This document shows positions 1-8,328 of a DNA stretch of 64,000 nucleotides, piece after piece (positions within the stretch are counted from its first letter, which is position 1; every line of letters begins with the position of its first letter). Made by a program: the position numbers and the translations under genes. The DNA lies in NCBI RefSeq assembly GCF_002797685.1, contig NZ_PGFH01000002.1:372001-436000 (forward strand), read 5' to 3'. The notes beneath the pieces were generated by a model. It was not told the DNA's origin and searched no databases. It was given only the letters and a program-made list of their open reading frames with translations. The stretch is from Salinibacterium amurskyense. GTDB taxonomy: Bacteria; Actinomycetota; Actinomycetes; Actinomycetales; Microbacteriaceae.

Positions 1-2
1 TC

Positions 3-701
3 ACCGTTGTCTCGCCCTTCTACCCCTACGCCCGTCAAGACAAGAAGGGCCGTGGCCGCGAGCCGATCAGCGCCCGTCTCATCGCTGACCTGTACAAAGC
101 TGCCGGCGCCGACCGCATCATGAGCGTCGACCTGCACGCTGCTCAGATTCAGGGCTTCTTCGACGGCCCCGTTGACCACCTCTTCGCCATGCCCGTGCTC
201 CTCGAGCACTTCAAGCAGCAGCTTGACCCCGAAACTCTCACCGTTGTAAGCCCTGACATGGGCCGCGTACGCGTCGCTGACATCTGGAGCGACAAGCTCG
301 GTGCTCCGCTGGCCATTATTCACAAGCGCCGCGACCCGCTGGTTCCCAACCAGGTCACCGTTCACGACATCGTGGGTGACGTTGACGGTCGCGTCTGCCT
401 GCTCGTCGACGACATGATCGACACCGGCGGAACGATCGTCAAGGCTGCGGAGGCGCTCAAGCGCGCCGGTGCCCTCAAGGTTGTCGTCGCGGCAACTCAC
501 GCCATCTTCTCCGACCCGGCTCCCACGATTCTGCAGAGCGACTTCATCGACTCCGTAGTTGTCACCGACACCCTGCCCGTGCCGGAACACAAGCGGTTCC
601 CCACGCTCACCATCCTGCCGATCGCTCCGCTGCTGGCGCGCGCCATCCACGAAGTATTCGACGACGGATCCGTGACCTCAATGTTCGACGGCGCCGCCTA
701 A
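3..701 (+). CDS. prs: Ribose-phosphate pyrophosphokinase (partial, C-terminal part)
   Basis: This enzyme makes PRPP from ribose 5-phosphate and ATP for nucleotide, histidine and tryptophan synthesis in the cytosol. The gene is cut by the window start and is read in frame from base 3. Visible motifs are the ATP-site segment YARQDKKGRGREPISAR close to the cut, the segment SVDLHAAQIQGFFDGPVDHL just after it, and the PRPP-binding loop VCLLVDDMIDTGGT near base 400. The N-terminal third is missing from the window. It ends with TAA at 699-701, and fadD follows after 64 bases with its own promoter box. The identification rests on family motifs and is secure. Confidence 0.96.
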   Translation, partial: TVVSPFYPYARQDKKGRGREPISARLIADLYKAAGADRIMSVDLHAAQIQGFFDGPVDHLFAMPVLLEHFKQQLDPETLTVVSPDMGRVRVADIWSDKLGAPLAIIHKRRDPLVPNQVTVHDIVGDVDGRVCLLVDDMIDTGGTIVKAAEALKRAGALKVVVAATHAIFSDPAPTILQSDFIDSVVVTDTLPVPEHKRFPTLTILPIAPLLARAIHEVFDDGSVTSMFDGAA

Positions 702-753
702 ATTTCTCGCAGTGTTTAGGACCCCGGTGTAATCGGGTGCCCGGTAGGCGGCA

Positions 754-759
754 TACAGT
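754..759 (+). promoter_or_regulatory. Candidate -10 box for leaderless fadD
   Basis: TACAGT lies six bases before the fadD ATG at 766 and no Shine-Dalgarno sequence intervenes. The same TANNNT-N6 geometry recurs at many genes in this window, so transcription probably begins at the A of the start codon. No good -35 box is seen. Confidence 0.5.
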
Positions 760-765
760 TAATCC

Positions 766-2469
766 ATGACTGTGTTGTCCGACCGACCTTGGTTCTCTAG
801 CTACGCCGAGGGCGTTGCCCACGAAATTCCGCTGCCCGAGGGGTCGCTGTACGATCTCGTCGCTGCGACGATCGCCGAATACCCGCGCGCGGTTGCGCTT
901 GAGTTCTTCGGCCGTGAAACCACGTACGCCGAACTCGGCGAGCAAATCGAGCGTGCCGCCGAAGGGCTGCGTTTGTTGGGCGTGCAAAAGGGCGACACCG
1001 TTGCTCTAGTACTGCCGAACTGCCCGCAGCACATCGTCGCGTTTTATGCCGTGCTGCGCCTTGGCGCCATCGTGGTCGAACACAACCCGCTCTACACGCC
1101 GCGCGAACTGCGCCACCAGTTTGAAGACCATGGTGCCCGCGTGGTTATCGCGTGGAACAACGTCGTTGACACCCTTCAGGAGATGCCCGCGGACGCCGCG
1201 GCCGAGACGATCATCTCGGTCGACGTCACGCGTGCGATGCCGCTGAAGACTCGTGCGCTGCTGCGCTTGCCCATCGCAAAGGCTCGGGAATCGCGTGCCG
1301 CTCTCACGACCGCAGTACGCGGAACGATCGTGTGGGAAGACCTGCTCAAGTCGGAACGCATCGACGAGCGCATTGTTCGCCCCGACGCGAACGATCTGGC
1401 GCTCATCCAATACACGAGTGGCACGACGGGCAACCCCAAAGGGGCGATGCTCAGCCACCTCAACCTTTCGGTCAACGCGGCTCAGGCGCGCGCCTGGGTG
1501 CCCGCCGTTCCTAAGGGCACTGCTGTGGTCTACGCGGTTCTGCCGATGTTCCACGCGTACGGGCTCACTCTGTGCCTCACCTTCGCGATGAGCATGGGGG
1601 CGCGCCTCGTGCTCTTCCCCAAGTTCGACCCTGATCTTGTATTGCCCGTTATCAAGAAGCGCCCCGCCACCTTCCTGCCCGCCGTGCCGCCGATCTACGA
1701 GCGCCTCACGGCTGCTGCGGATGCCGCTGGCGTCTCCCTCAAGGGCATCGAGATCGCAATTTCGGGTGCCATGCCGCTCTCGGCGTCAGTCGTGGAGCCG
1801 TGGGAGGAGCGCACGGGCGGAACCCTCGTGGAGGGTTACGGTCTGTCGGAGACAAGCCCGATCCTCATCGCGAACCCGGTTGGCCCTTCGCGTCGCGCTG
1901 GTACCGTCGGGCTACCCCTCCCCAACACCGAGATTCGCGTTGTCGACCCCGAGAACCCGACGGTCGATCGTGCCGCGGGGGCGGAGGGCGAGCTGATCGT
2001 TCGCGGCCCTCAGGTGTTCTCGGGATACTGGGACAAGCCCGAAGAAACCGCCGAGGTCTTTGTGAAGGCAACGGATGATGGCGGCAATTGGTTCCGCACG
2101 GGCGACATCGTCACGGTAGACCCGGGTGGTTTCGTCACGATCGTTGACCGCATCAAAGAATTGATCATCACCGGTGGCTTCAACGTGGCCCCGAGTGAGG
2201 TCGAAGAGGCGCTCCGCCAGCAGCACACGATCGCTGACGCGGCGGTAGTCGGTATGCCGAGTGAACACAGTGGTGAGGATGTCGTTGCCGCCGTCGTGCT
2301 CGCACCGGGAGCATCCCTCGACGAAAGTGCCATTCGCGAGTCGTTGCGCCGTAACCTCGCGGCCTACAAGGTGCCCAAGCGTGTCGTGGTGGTTGACGAG
2401 CTTCCGCGGTCGCTCATCGGCAAGGTGCTGCGTCGCCAGGTGCGAGAGCAGCTGCTCGAGAAGGACTAG
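766..2469 (+). CDS. fadD: Long-chain acyl-CoA ligase (AMP-binding enzyme)
   Basis: The 567-residue protein belongs to the ANL superfamily and activates a carboxylic acid, probably a fatty acid, to its acyl-CoA through an acyl-adenylate. The P-loop YTSGTTGNPKGAML lies at about residue 216, the adenylate motif GYGLSETSP at about 358, the hinge region TGDI at about 445, and the C-terminal catalytic lysine in SLIGKVLRRQ near the end. Length is normal for FadD. The ATG at 766 has a -10-like TACAGT six bases upstream and no SD, so the message is probably leaderless. The stop codon interlocks with that of the convergent gene at 2466-2469. Exact chain-length preference cannot be read from sequence. 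Confidence 0.92.
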   Translation: MTVLSDRPWFSSYAEGVAHEIPLPEGSLYDLVAATIAEYPRAVALEFFGRETTYAELGEQIERAAEGLRLLGVQKGDTVALVLPNCPQHIVAFYAVLRLGAIVVEHNPLYTPRELRHQFEDHGARVVIAWNNVVDTLQEMPADAAAETIISVDVTRAMPLKTRALLRLPIAKARESRAALTTAVRGTIVWEDLLKSERIDERIVRPDANDLALIQYTSGTTGNPKGAMLSHLNLSVNAAQARAWVPAVPKGTAVVYAVLPMFHAYGLTLCLTFAMSMGARLVLFPKFDPDLVLPVIKKRPATFLPAVPPIYERLTAAADAAGVSLKGIEIAISGAMPLSASVVEPWEERTGGTLVEGYGLSETSPILIANPVGPSRRAGTVGLPLPNTEIRVVDPENPTVDRAAGAEGELIVRGPQVFSGYWDKPEETAEVFVKATDDGGNWFRTGDIVTVDPGGFVTIVDRIKELIITGGFNVAPSEVEEALRQQHTIADAAVVGMPSEHSGEDVVAAVVLAPGASLDESAIRESLRRNLAAYKVPKRVVVVDELPRSLIGKVLRRQVREQLLEKD

Positions 2470-2837
2470 GTGTTGTCTGCCGGGCTCGTCGGAAGAACGG
2501 CGGGGCCGGGGATGAGCCCCAGCGAGCGCAAGAGGGTTTCGCCACCGTTGAATGAAACGGCGTAGCACTTCCAGCCGGGGTCGCCGTCGCCCGTGAGCTC
2601 GAAGCGCACGTCGTACGAGACGGCCTGAGGCGCGAGGTATTCGGTGTAGATAGCGCAGGTGCGATGAGCCGTGTTGTTGGCCGTGCCTGCCGCCGAGACG
2701 ATGCCGGGCACTACGAGGCCGATGAGACCGAGAACGACAACGACGCGCATCACGGACTTGAAAGCGCGTGAGCGTAGCGGGCGATCCCCGTGCGGTACGT
2801 AGCCGTCGAGTTCGGGGTTTTCGTCAGACAAGCTCAT
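2466..2837 (-). CDS. Hypothetical single-pass membrane protein
   Basis: I do not recognise this 123-residue protein as a named family. It has a short polar N-terminus, one hydrophobic segment at about residues 28-48, and an extracytoplasmic domain of about 70 residues with two cysteines (in RTCAIY and WKCYAV) that could pair. The arrangement, a single transmembrane helix followed by a small domain, resembles DUF4307-type actinobacterial proteins such as the one at 43983-44453, but I cannot confirm homology. Its stop codon overlaps the fadD stop in the shared tetramer CTAG. Confidence 0.7.
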   Translation of the reverse strand: MSLSDENPELDGYVPHGDRPLRSRAFKSVMRVVVVLGLIGLVVPGIVSAAGTANNTAHRTCAIYTEYLAPQAVSYDVRFELTGDGDPGWKCYAVSFNGGETLLRSLGLIPGPAVLPTSPADNT

Positions 2838-2898
2838 GGTGGTGCCATTCTGTCACTCACCGCTGGGGATATCCCCGCGCGGGCGCCGAAAGACAGAA

Positions 2899-2926
2899 AT
2901 GGCGGCGAACCGAAGTCCGCCGCCAT
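2899..2926 (-). terminator. Rho-independent terminator of gnd
   Basis: A perfect 9-bp stem (ATGGCGGCG with CGCCGCCAT) and a 10-base loop lie 18 bases after the gnd stop. Read on the minus strand the stem is followed by TTTCTGTCTTT, a usable U-tract. Confidence 0.75.
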
Positions 2927-2944
2927 CTCCATCAGTGCACGTGC

Positions 2945-4402
2945 TTAGTGCGAGTCAGTCGCTTCGATCTCGCTACGGTCACCCGACCACAGAGTGTGGA
3001 AGGTGCCATCCATGTCGACGCGCTTGTAGGTGTGAGCACCGAAGAAGTCGCGCTGACCCTGAACGAGGGCGGCAGGCAGTCGCGGTGCGCGCAGGCTGTC
3101 GTAGTACGCGAGCGACGACGAGAACGCGGGAGTCGGGATGCCAGCGGCGGCAGCGCCAGCGACAACGCGGCGCCAAGAATCCTGCGTGCCTGCCATCGCG
3201 TCGGTGAAGTACGGCGCGGTGACGAGAGCCACGAGACCGGGGTTCTCGGCGTAGGCCTCGGTGATGCGGTTCAAGAAGCGTGCACGAATGATGCAACCAC
3301 CGCGCCAGATCTTGGCGATCTCGCCCTTCTTGATGTCCCAGTTGTACTCTTCAGCGCCGGCGACGATTGCGTCGAAGCCCTGGCTGTACGCGATGATCTT
3401 CGAAGCGTAGAGAGCCTGGCGAACATCCTCAATGAAGGCAGCCTTGTCTTCGACAGCAGGCACCGAGCTCGGGCCGGGCAGCGCTGCGGATGCGGCGCGC
3501 TGAGCAGGCTTCGACGAGACGGCGCGAGCGAACACAGCTTCGGCGATGCCCGAAACGGGTACTCCGAGGTTGAGGGCGGTCTGCACGGTCCACACGCCGG
3601 TTCCCTTGGAGCCAGCCTGGTCGAGAATGATGTCGACGAGAGGCTTGTCAGTCTTGGCGTCGACCTGGCGCAGAACTTCTGCGGTGATCTCGATGAGGTA
3701 GCTCTCGAGCTCGCCCTTGTTCCACTCGGCGAAGATATCGGCGATCTCCGCGGGGGTAGCGCCGGTGCCCTGACGAATGAGGTCGTAGGCCTCAGCAATG
3801 AGCTGCATGTCGGCGTATTCGATGCCGTTGTGAATCATCTTGACGAAGTGACCTGCACCGTCGGTGCCCACGTGGGTCACGCAGGGCTCGCCTTCGGCAA
3901 CAGCGGCGATCGACTTGAGGATCGGGCCGAGGGTCTCCCACGCTTCAGCGGAACCGCCGGGCATGATCGACGGGCCGAGCAGCGCGCCCTCTTCGCCGCC
4001 GGAGATGCCAGCGCCAACGAAGTTGATGCCGGTCTCGCGTACTGCCTTCTCGCGACGGATGGTGTCGGTGAAGAGCGCGTTGCCGCCGTCGACGATGATG
4101 TCGCCGGGTTCGAAAGCTTCGGTCAGAGCGTCGATCACGGCATCCGTGCCCTTGCCGGCCTGCACCATGATGATGGCGGTGCGTGGCTTCGACAGCGACG
4201 CCGCAAATTCTTCATAGGTGGATGCCGGAACGAAGTTGGCTTCGGGGTGCTCGGTGAGCAGCGTCTCGGTCTTCGAGTAGGAGCGGTTGTAGATGGCAAC
4301 GGTGTTGCCCTCACGGCTCGCGAGGTTGCGGGCGAGGTTCGAGCCCATAACTGCGAGCCCTACTACGCCAATGTTTGCGGATGCTTGCTCAGCAGCGGTC
4401 AT
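2945..4402 (-). CDS. gnd: 6-phosphogluconate dehydrogenase (decarboxylating)
   Basis: The enzyme oxidises and decarboxylates 6-phosphogluconate to ribulose 5-phosphate, the last oxidative step of the pentose phosphate pathway. From the start at 4402 it has 485 residues, normal for the long homodimeric form. The Rossmann motif GLAVMGSNLARN is near residue 13 and the family signature ILDQAGSKGTGVWT is in the middle. The start MTAAEQ at 4402 is chosen because AAGGAG precedes it by nine bases; a longer reading to 4465 adds 21 unconserved residues. It lies 1.1 kb from the gluconate operon on the other strand, which supplies its substrate, and ends in a clear terminator. Confidence 0.96.
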   Translation of the reverse strand: MTAAEQASANIGVVGLAVMGSNLARNLASREGNTVAIYNRSYSKTETLLTEHPEANFVPASTYEEFAASLSKPRTAIIMVQAGKGTDAVIDALTEAFEPGDIIVDGGNALFTDTIRREKAVRETGINFVGAGISGGEEGALLGPSIMPGGSAEAWETLGPILKSIAAVAEGEPCVTHVGTDGAGHFVKMIHNGIEYADMQLIAEAYDLIRQGTGATPAEIADIFAEWNKGELESYLIEITAEVLRQVDAKTDKPLVDIILDQAGSKGTGVWTVQTALNLGVPVSGIAEAVFARAVSSKPAQRAASAALPGPSSVPAVEDKAAFIEDVRQALYASKIIAYSQGFDAIVAGAEEYNWDIKKGEIAKIWRGGCIIRARFLNRITEAYAENPGLVALVTAPYFTDAMAGTQDSWRRVVAGAAAAGIPTPAFSSSLAYYDSLRAPRLPAALVQGQRDFFGAHTYKRVDMDGTFHTLWSGDRSEIEATDSH

Positions 4403-4553
4403 ATCGTTCACTCCTTGACTCTGGGACAAAGTGGTGGGCCGATGCAGCGCGGCTGGTTGGCCCAATCATCAAGCCTAGGGCACACCGCGCAGCCGGCTCG
4501 CGGCATCCATTCAGTCTCGCTTCGTTGAGGGCACTCAGGAAGCGAGGAGTAGC

Positions 4554-4880
4554 GTGAAGCGCATGACTCAACCTGTGATTGTTACCGCCGTTTTTCGCAT
4601 CCGCCCCGAAAGCCGGGAAGCGGTCGTTGCCGCCTTCGAGCCCGCGTTGACTGCTGTGCACGAAGAGCCGGGGTGTGAGTTGTACGCGATGCACGAGGCC
4701 GCCGACGGCTCCTTCGTGATGATCGAGAAGTGGGAATCAGAAGCACTGCTCGACGCTCATGGGTCGAGCCCCGCCGTGGCCGCTCTCGTCGGCGAGATCA
4801 AAGACCACCTGACCGCCGAGGTCTCGGTGCTACGCATGACGGCGCTGCCCATGGGCTCGCCAGGCAAGGGCGCGCTCTAA
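4554..4880 (+). CDS. Antibiotic biosynthesis monooxygenase (ABM) domain protein
   Basis: This small protein of 108 residues is a dimeric alpha-beta barrel of the ABM/YgiN type, a family that includes quinol monooxygenases and heme-degrading enzymes; the substrate here is unknown. Typical family elements are the opening strand VIVTAVFRIRPE, the central CELYAMHEA and the aromatic FVMIEKWESEALLDAH. GAGGAG at 4544-4549 serves either the GTG at 4554 (4-base spacing) or the ATG at 4563 (13-base spacing); I take the GTG. It sits alone between gnd and a flavin-binding protein with no evident operon partner. Confidence 0.82.
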   Translation: MKRMTQPVIVTAVFRIRPESREAVVAAFEPALTAVHEEPGCELYAMHEAADGSFVMIEKWESEALLDAHGSSPAVAALVGEIKDHLTAEVSVLRMTALPMGSPGKGAL

Positions 4881-4929
4881 AAAGTCGCGACTCGCTAGCA
4901 GTTAGCCGCGCGCAACGACCAGCTAGCAG

Positions 4930-5355
4930 CTAGTAGCGCTCGGGCTCCGGCCCGAGCGTGAAGCGGCGCCCGGTCACTTCTGTCGGCTTGATTTCTACCC
5001 AGACGTATTTGAGCGTTGGGATCAGCGGCGTGAGTGGCAGTTGGTCGGCTTCGTAAATCTCGTCTTGAGACTCGATGATGCGGGCGGTGCCCTTAGCCAC
5101 CACGCTCCAGGCGGAGTGCGGGCCGACGTAGTCCGTTTCGAAAGCCACCCGATCATTGATCGTGAGCTTGAGTAGTTTGGTGCCCTGCGCTGTGCGCAGA
5201 AGGAGCCGATTCTTCACGGCGATGAAGTTCACCGGGGTGATCTCAGGCTCTCCTTGAAAGCTGACCGCGATTCTGCCGAGGGTGGCCGTTCGCAGCAATT
5301 CCCAGCAGGTCTCCGGCGTCAGTTCTTCGACCGGATCGTTCAGGTTCTCGCTCAT
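4930..5355 (-). CDS. Pyridoxamine 5'-phosphate oxidase-like flavin-binding protein
   Basis: The 141-residue protein fits the split-barrel FMN/F420-binding fold. The N-terminus has the actinobacterial pattern CWELLRTATLGRIAVS followed by EPEITPVNFIAVKNRLLLRT, in which strand residues would line the flavin site. Proteins of this type reduce diverse substrates with F420 or FMN; no substrate can be assigned. AAGGGAAGGA lies just ahead of the ATG at 5355. It is divergent from gntK and shares the 179-base intergenic region 5356-5534, so it may respond to the same regulator, but that is inference. Confidence 0.78.
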   Translation of the reverse strand: MSENLNDPVEELTPETCWELLRTATLGRIAVSFQGEPEITPVNFIAVKNRLLLRTAQGTKLLKLTINDRVAFETDYVGPHSAWSVVAKGTARIIESQDEIYEADQLPLTPLIPTLKYVWVEIKPTEVTGRRFTLGPEPERY

Positions 5356-5457
5356 AGCAATTCCTTCCCTTGCCTAATTCTCCCACCGCAGTGGTCTCGG
5401 CGCTAGGGCGTGAGCGGAGCATCAGGAAGCAAGCTTCGGAGATATTTGCTCAATGAG

Positions 5458-5502
5458 TTTGCATTAAGTCTGCTTTAAGGCACACTGGTCAGATTGATAT
5501 CA
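5458..5502 (+). promoter_or_regulatory. Candidate promoter and palindromic operator of the gluconate operon
   Basis: TTTGCA at 5458-5463, a 17-base spacer and CACACT at 5481-5486 form a weak promoter candidate 50 bases before gntK. The perfect 8-bp palindrome TGATATCA at 5495-5502 lies just downstream, where a repressor of the GntR/FadR type would act. The assignment to the regulator at 9429-10145 is inference. Confidence 0.35.
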
Positions 5503-5534
5503 GACGTAACGATGCGTCGAATGTTAGGAAGACC

Positions 5535-6056
5535 GTGGCTTCACAATTTCCACCCCTCATCGTGATGGGTGTCTCTGGATCAGGTAAGTCGACCGTTGGC
5601 GCAGCCCTCGGCGCCGAACTGGGCATGCAGTTCATCGACGGTGACGACCTTCACCCTCGTGCCAACAAAGAAAAGATGGCAGCCGGTCACGCCCTCAACG
5701 ACGAAGACCGCGCCCCGTGGCTTGAGATCATCGCCGAACGTATCGGCGCCGAACTCGCTGACGGCAACCCCATCATCGTCGCCTGTTCATCCCTCAAGCG
5801 TTCTTATCGCCGCATGCTCACGGCCTACGCGCCCACCACTGTGTTTGTGCACTTGCGCGGCGAACGCGAAGTCATCGCGGAACGTCAGTCGCACCGCAAC
5901 CACGAGTACATGCCTAACAGCCTGCTCGATTCCCAGTTCGACACCCTCGAACCGCTCCAGGACGACGAGCGCGGTGTGCTCGTCGACCTCACCCAGACTC
6001 CGGACGAGATCGTCCGGTCCATCAAAAAAGACCTCACCGACACCTTCGTCGACTGA
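5535..6056 (+). CDS. gntK: Gluconokinase
   Basis: Gluconokinase phosphorylates gluconate to 6-phosphogluconate with ATP. The 173-residue length and the Walker A motif GVSGSGKST at residues 12-20 are typical, followed by FIDGDDLHPRANKEKM and the lid segment around RQSHRNHEYMP. GTG at 5535 is preceded by AGGAA with good spacing. It is the first gene of a four-gene plus-strand unit (gntK, gntP, an SDR dehydrogenase, idnD) with gaps of 23, 9 and 56 bases. Its product feeds Gnd encoded at 2945-4402. Confidence 0.96.
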   Translation: MASQFPPLIVMGVSGSGKSTVGAALGAELGMQFIDGDDLHPRANKEKMAAGHALNDEDRAPWLEIIAERIGAELADGNPIIVACSSLKRSYRRMLTAYAPTTVFVHLRGEREVIAERQSHRNHEYMPNSLLDSQFDTLEPLQDDERGVLVDLTQTPDEIVRSIKKDLTDTFVD

Positions 6057-6079
6057 GCTGCACAAAAGAAGTTAGGACA

Positions 6080-7489
6080 ATGATGACCGACCTCCAACTG
6101 CTGTGGGAGTTGCCCACGTGGGGCCTTCTCCTGCTGGCCGCCGGCGCGATTGCGCTCCTGCTGCTGCTGATCATCGTGGGGCGCGTTCACGCGTTCCTCT
6201 CCCTGATCATCGTCAGCCTCGTAACTGCCGTGGCTGCAGGTATTCCGACGAACCAGATAATCCCGACCCTCACATCGGGCTTCGGTGGCACGCTTGCCAG
6301 CGTTGCCCTGCTGGTCGGTTTGGGTGCGATGCTCGGGCGGATGCTCGAAATGAGTGGTGGAGCACAGGTGCTCGCCGACTCGCTCATCCGCCGCTTCGGT
6401 GAGAAGCGCGCACCGCTCGCTCTCGCTGTTGCCTCGCTCATGATGGGTTTCCCCATCTTCTTCGACGCTGGTCTTGTCGTCATGTTGCCGATCATCTTCA
6501 CGGTGGCTCGTCGCCTCGGTGGATCGCTGCTCTTCTACGCCTTCCCGTCGGCTGTGGCCTTCTCGGTCATGCACATCTTCGTGCCGCCGCACCCCGGCCC
6601 CGTTGCCGCCACCGGCCTGCTCGGTGCTGACGTTGGGCTCGTCCTCATCTTCGGTCTCATCGTGGCACTGCCCACCTGGTACGTCGTCGGCTACAAGTTC
6701 GGCACCTGGACCGGTAAGCGCTTCGACGTTGCTATCCCCAACATCCTCTTCGGAAGCCAGGATGACGAGAAGGCCGCTCAGTTCAAGTCGAACCCCAAGC
6801 TCGGCACGATTCTCTTCCTGCTCCTGCTGCCCCTCGTTCTGATCTTCATGAACACGGGACTCAACGCCCTCGCTACTGCCGGTGTGGTTGACCTCGAGAA
6901 CCCCGTTGTTCAGGTTCTACGCCTTCTCGGCGAGACCCCCATCGCGTTGCTCATCACCGTCGTCTTCGGAATGTGGCTGCTCGGATGGAAGCGCAACAAG
7001 GAGCGCACGCTCATCGAGACCATCGTCGACAGCGCGCTCGGCCCGGTTAGCTCGATCATCCTCATCACCGGTGCCGGTGGAATGTTCGGTGGCGTACTGC
7101 GTGCCAGCGGAATCGGCGCCAGCATCGCAACCTCGCTCGAGTCGATCGGCATGCCGCTCATCGTTGCTGGCTTCGTGATTGCTGCAATCATCCGTGTTGC
7201 TCAAGGTTCGGCTACTGTCGCGCTCACCACTGCGGCAGCACTCATCCAGCCCGTCGTTCTCGCTGACGCCTCGCTCAACCCCGTCGAACTCGCCGCCATC
7301 GTTCTCGCGCTCGCCGCCGGTTCAGTGTTCGCGGGTCACGTCAACGACTCGGGCTTCTGGCTGGTCAGCCGCTTCTTCGGCATGGACACCCAGACCACCC
7401 TGCGCACGTGGACAGTCGGCCAGGCACTCATCGGTGTCATGGGCTTCGCGATCGCGTTCGTCATTTTCATCATCGCCGGATTGTTCTAG
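6080..7489 (+). CDS. gntP: GntP-family gluconate:H+ symporter
   Basis: This 469-residue polytopic membrane protein, with about twelve hydrophobic segments, belongs to the GntP family of gluconate, idonate and related sugar-acid permeases. Recognisable stretches are GLGAMLGRMLEMSGG, FFDAGLVVMLPI, HIFVPPHPGP and GHVNDSGFWLVSRFFGM, all conserved in the family. ATG at 6080 or 6083 follows GTTAGGA. It is placed between the kinase and the dehydrogenases, so gluconate, 5-ketogluconate or idonate are the likely substrates. Confidence 0.95.
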   Translation: MMTDLQLLWELPTWGLLLLAAGAIALLLLLIIVGRVHAFLSLIIVSLVTAVAAGIPTNQIIPTLTSGFGGTLASVALLVGLGAMLGRMLEMSGGAQVLADSLIRRFGEKRAPLALAVASLMMGFPIFFDAGLVVMLPIIFTVARRLGGSLLFYAFPSAVAFSVMHIFVPPHPGPVAATGLLGADVGLVLIFGLIVALPTWYVVGYKFGTWTGKRFDVAIPNILFGSQDDEKAAQFKSNPKLGTILFLLLLPLVLIFMNTGLNALATAGVVDLENPVVQVLRLLGETPIALLITVVFGMWLLGWKRNKERTLIETIVDSALGPVSSIILITGAGGMFGGVLRASGIGASIATSLESIGMPLIVAGFVIAAIIRVAQGSATVALTTAAALIQPVVLADASLNPVELAAIVLALAAGSVFAGHVNDSGFWLVSRFFGMDTQTTLRTWTVGQALIGVMGFAIAFVIFIIAGLF

Positions 7490-7498
7490 GAGATAGCC

Positions 7499-8272
7499 GT
7501 GGCATCCACTCTGTTTGACCTCACTGGGCGCATCGCCCTCATCACCGGATCGAGCCGAGGAATCGGGCGCGTCATTGCGCAAGCCCTCGCCGAAGCCGGT
7601 GCAACGATCGTGCTGAACGGTCGCGATGAGGAGCGCCTCGCCGCAACTCATGCCGACTTCAGCGCCGAGTTTGGGGCCGAACGCGTCTACGCTCGTGCGT
7701 TTGATGTAGCGGATGCCACGGCTGTCGCGACCGCAATCGCCGAGATCGAGGCATCCATCGGCGCGATCGGGGTGCTCGTGAACAACGCGGGAATTCAGCA
7801 TCGCGAACCGATGCTCGACCTCGACGTGGAGGACTGGAACCGAGTCATCTCTACCAACCTCACCAGCGCGTTCCTCGTCGGGCGCGAAGTTGCCCGGCAC
7901 ATGCTGGCCCGCGGTGAGGGCAAGATCATCAACATCGCGTCGGTGCAGACCGAGCTTGCGCGACCGACTATCGGGCCGTACACGGTCTCGAAGGGCGGCA
8001 TCCGCAATCTCACTCGTGCCATGACGGCGGAGTGGGCCAACGGCGGGCTGCAGATCAATGCGATCGCTCCGGGCTACATCCACACCGAGATGACGCAGGC
8101 GCTCGTCGACGACGACACCTTCAACAGCTGGATTCTCGGGCGCACGCCTGCCGGTCGCTGGGGAACTCCCGCCGACCTGGGCGGCCCCGCAGTGTGGCTC
8201 GCCTCAAGTGGTTCCGACTACGTCAACGGCCAAGTCATCTTCATCGATGGCGGCATGACGGTCGTCGTCTAA
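7499..8272 (+). CDS. SDR-family gluconate 5-dehydrogenase (5-ketogluconate reductase)
   Basis: The 257-residue classical short-chain dehydrogenase has the cofactor motif TGSSRGIGR at residues 16-24, NNAG near 91, catalytic Ser in NIASVQ and the Tyr-x3-Lys element YTVSK. It is most like Ga5DH/IdnO enzymes that reduce 5-keto-D-gluconate to D-gluconate; the context of gluconokinase, gluconate permease and an idonate dehydrogenase-like gene supports this. The GTG at 7499 lies nine bases after the gntP stop, and AGGAGA at the end of gntP acts as its SD. A broader SDR activity cannot be excluded. Confidence 0.88.
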   Translation: MASTLFDLTGRIALITGSSRGIGRVIAQALAEAGATIVLNGRDEERLAATHADFSAEFGAERVYARAFDVADATAVATAIAEIEASIGAIGVLVNNAGIQHREPMLDLDVEDWNRVISTNLTSAFLVGREVARHMLARGEGKIINIASVQTELARPTIGPYTVSKGGIRNLTRAMTAEWANGGLQINAIAPGYIHTEMTQALVDDDTFNSWILGRTPAGRWGTPADLGGPAVWLASSGSDYVNGQVIFIDGGMTVVV

Positions 8273-8328
8273 CTTCCTGCTTTACCGCCGAGCGTCGCTG
8301 CCGGCACCGTTCTACAGAAAAGATTGTC

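Noticed and set aside
2768-4528. 586-codon open frame antisense to gnd
   Set aside because: It is the shadow of gnd codon bias; gnd has clear family motifs, an SD and a terminator, while the antisense product resembles no protein family.
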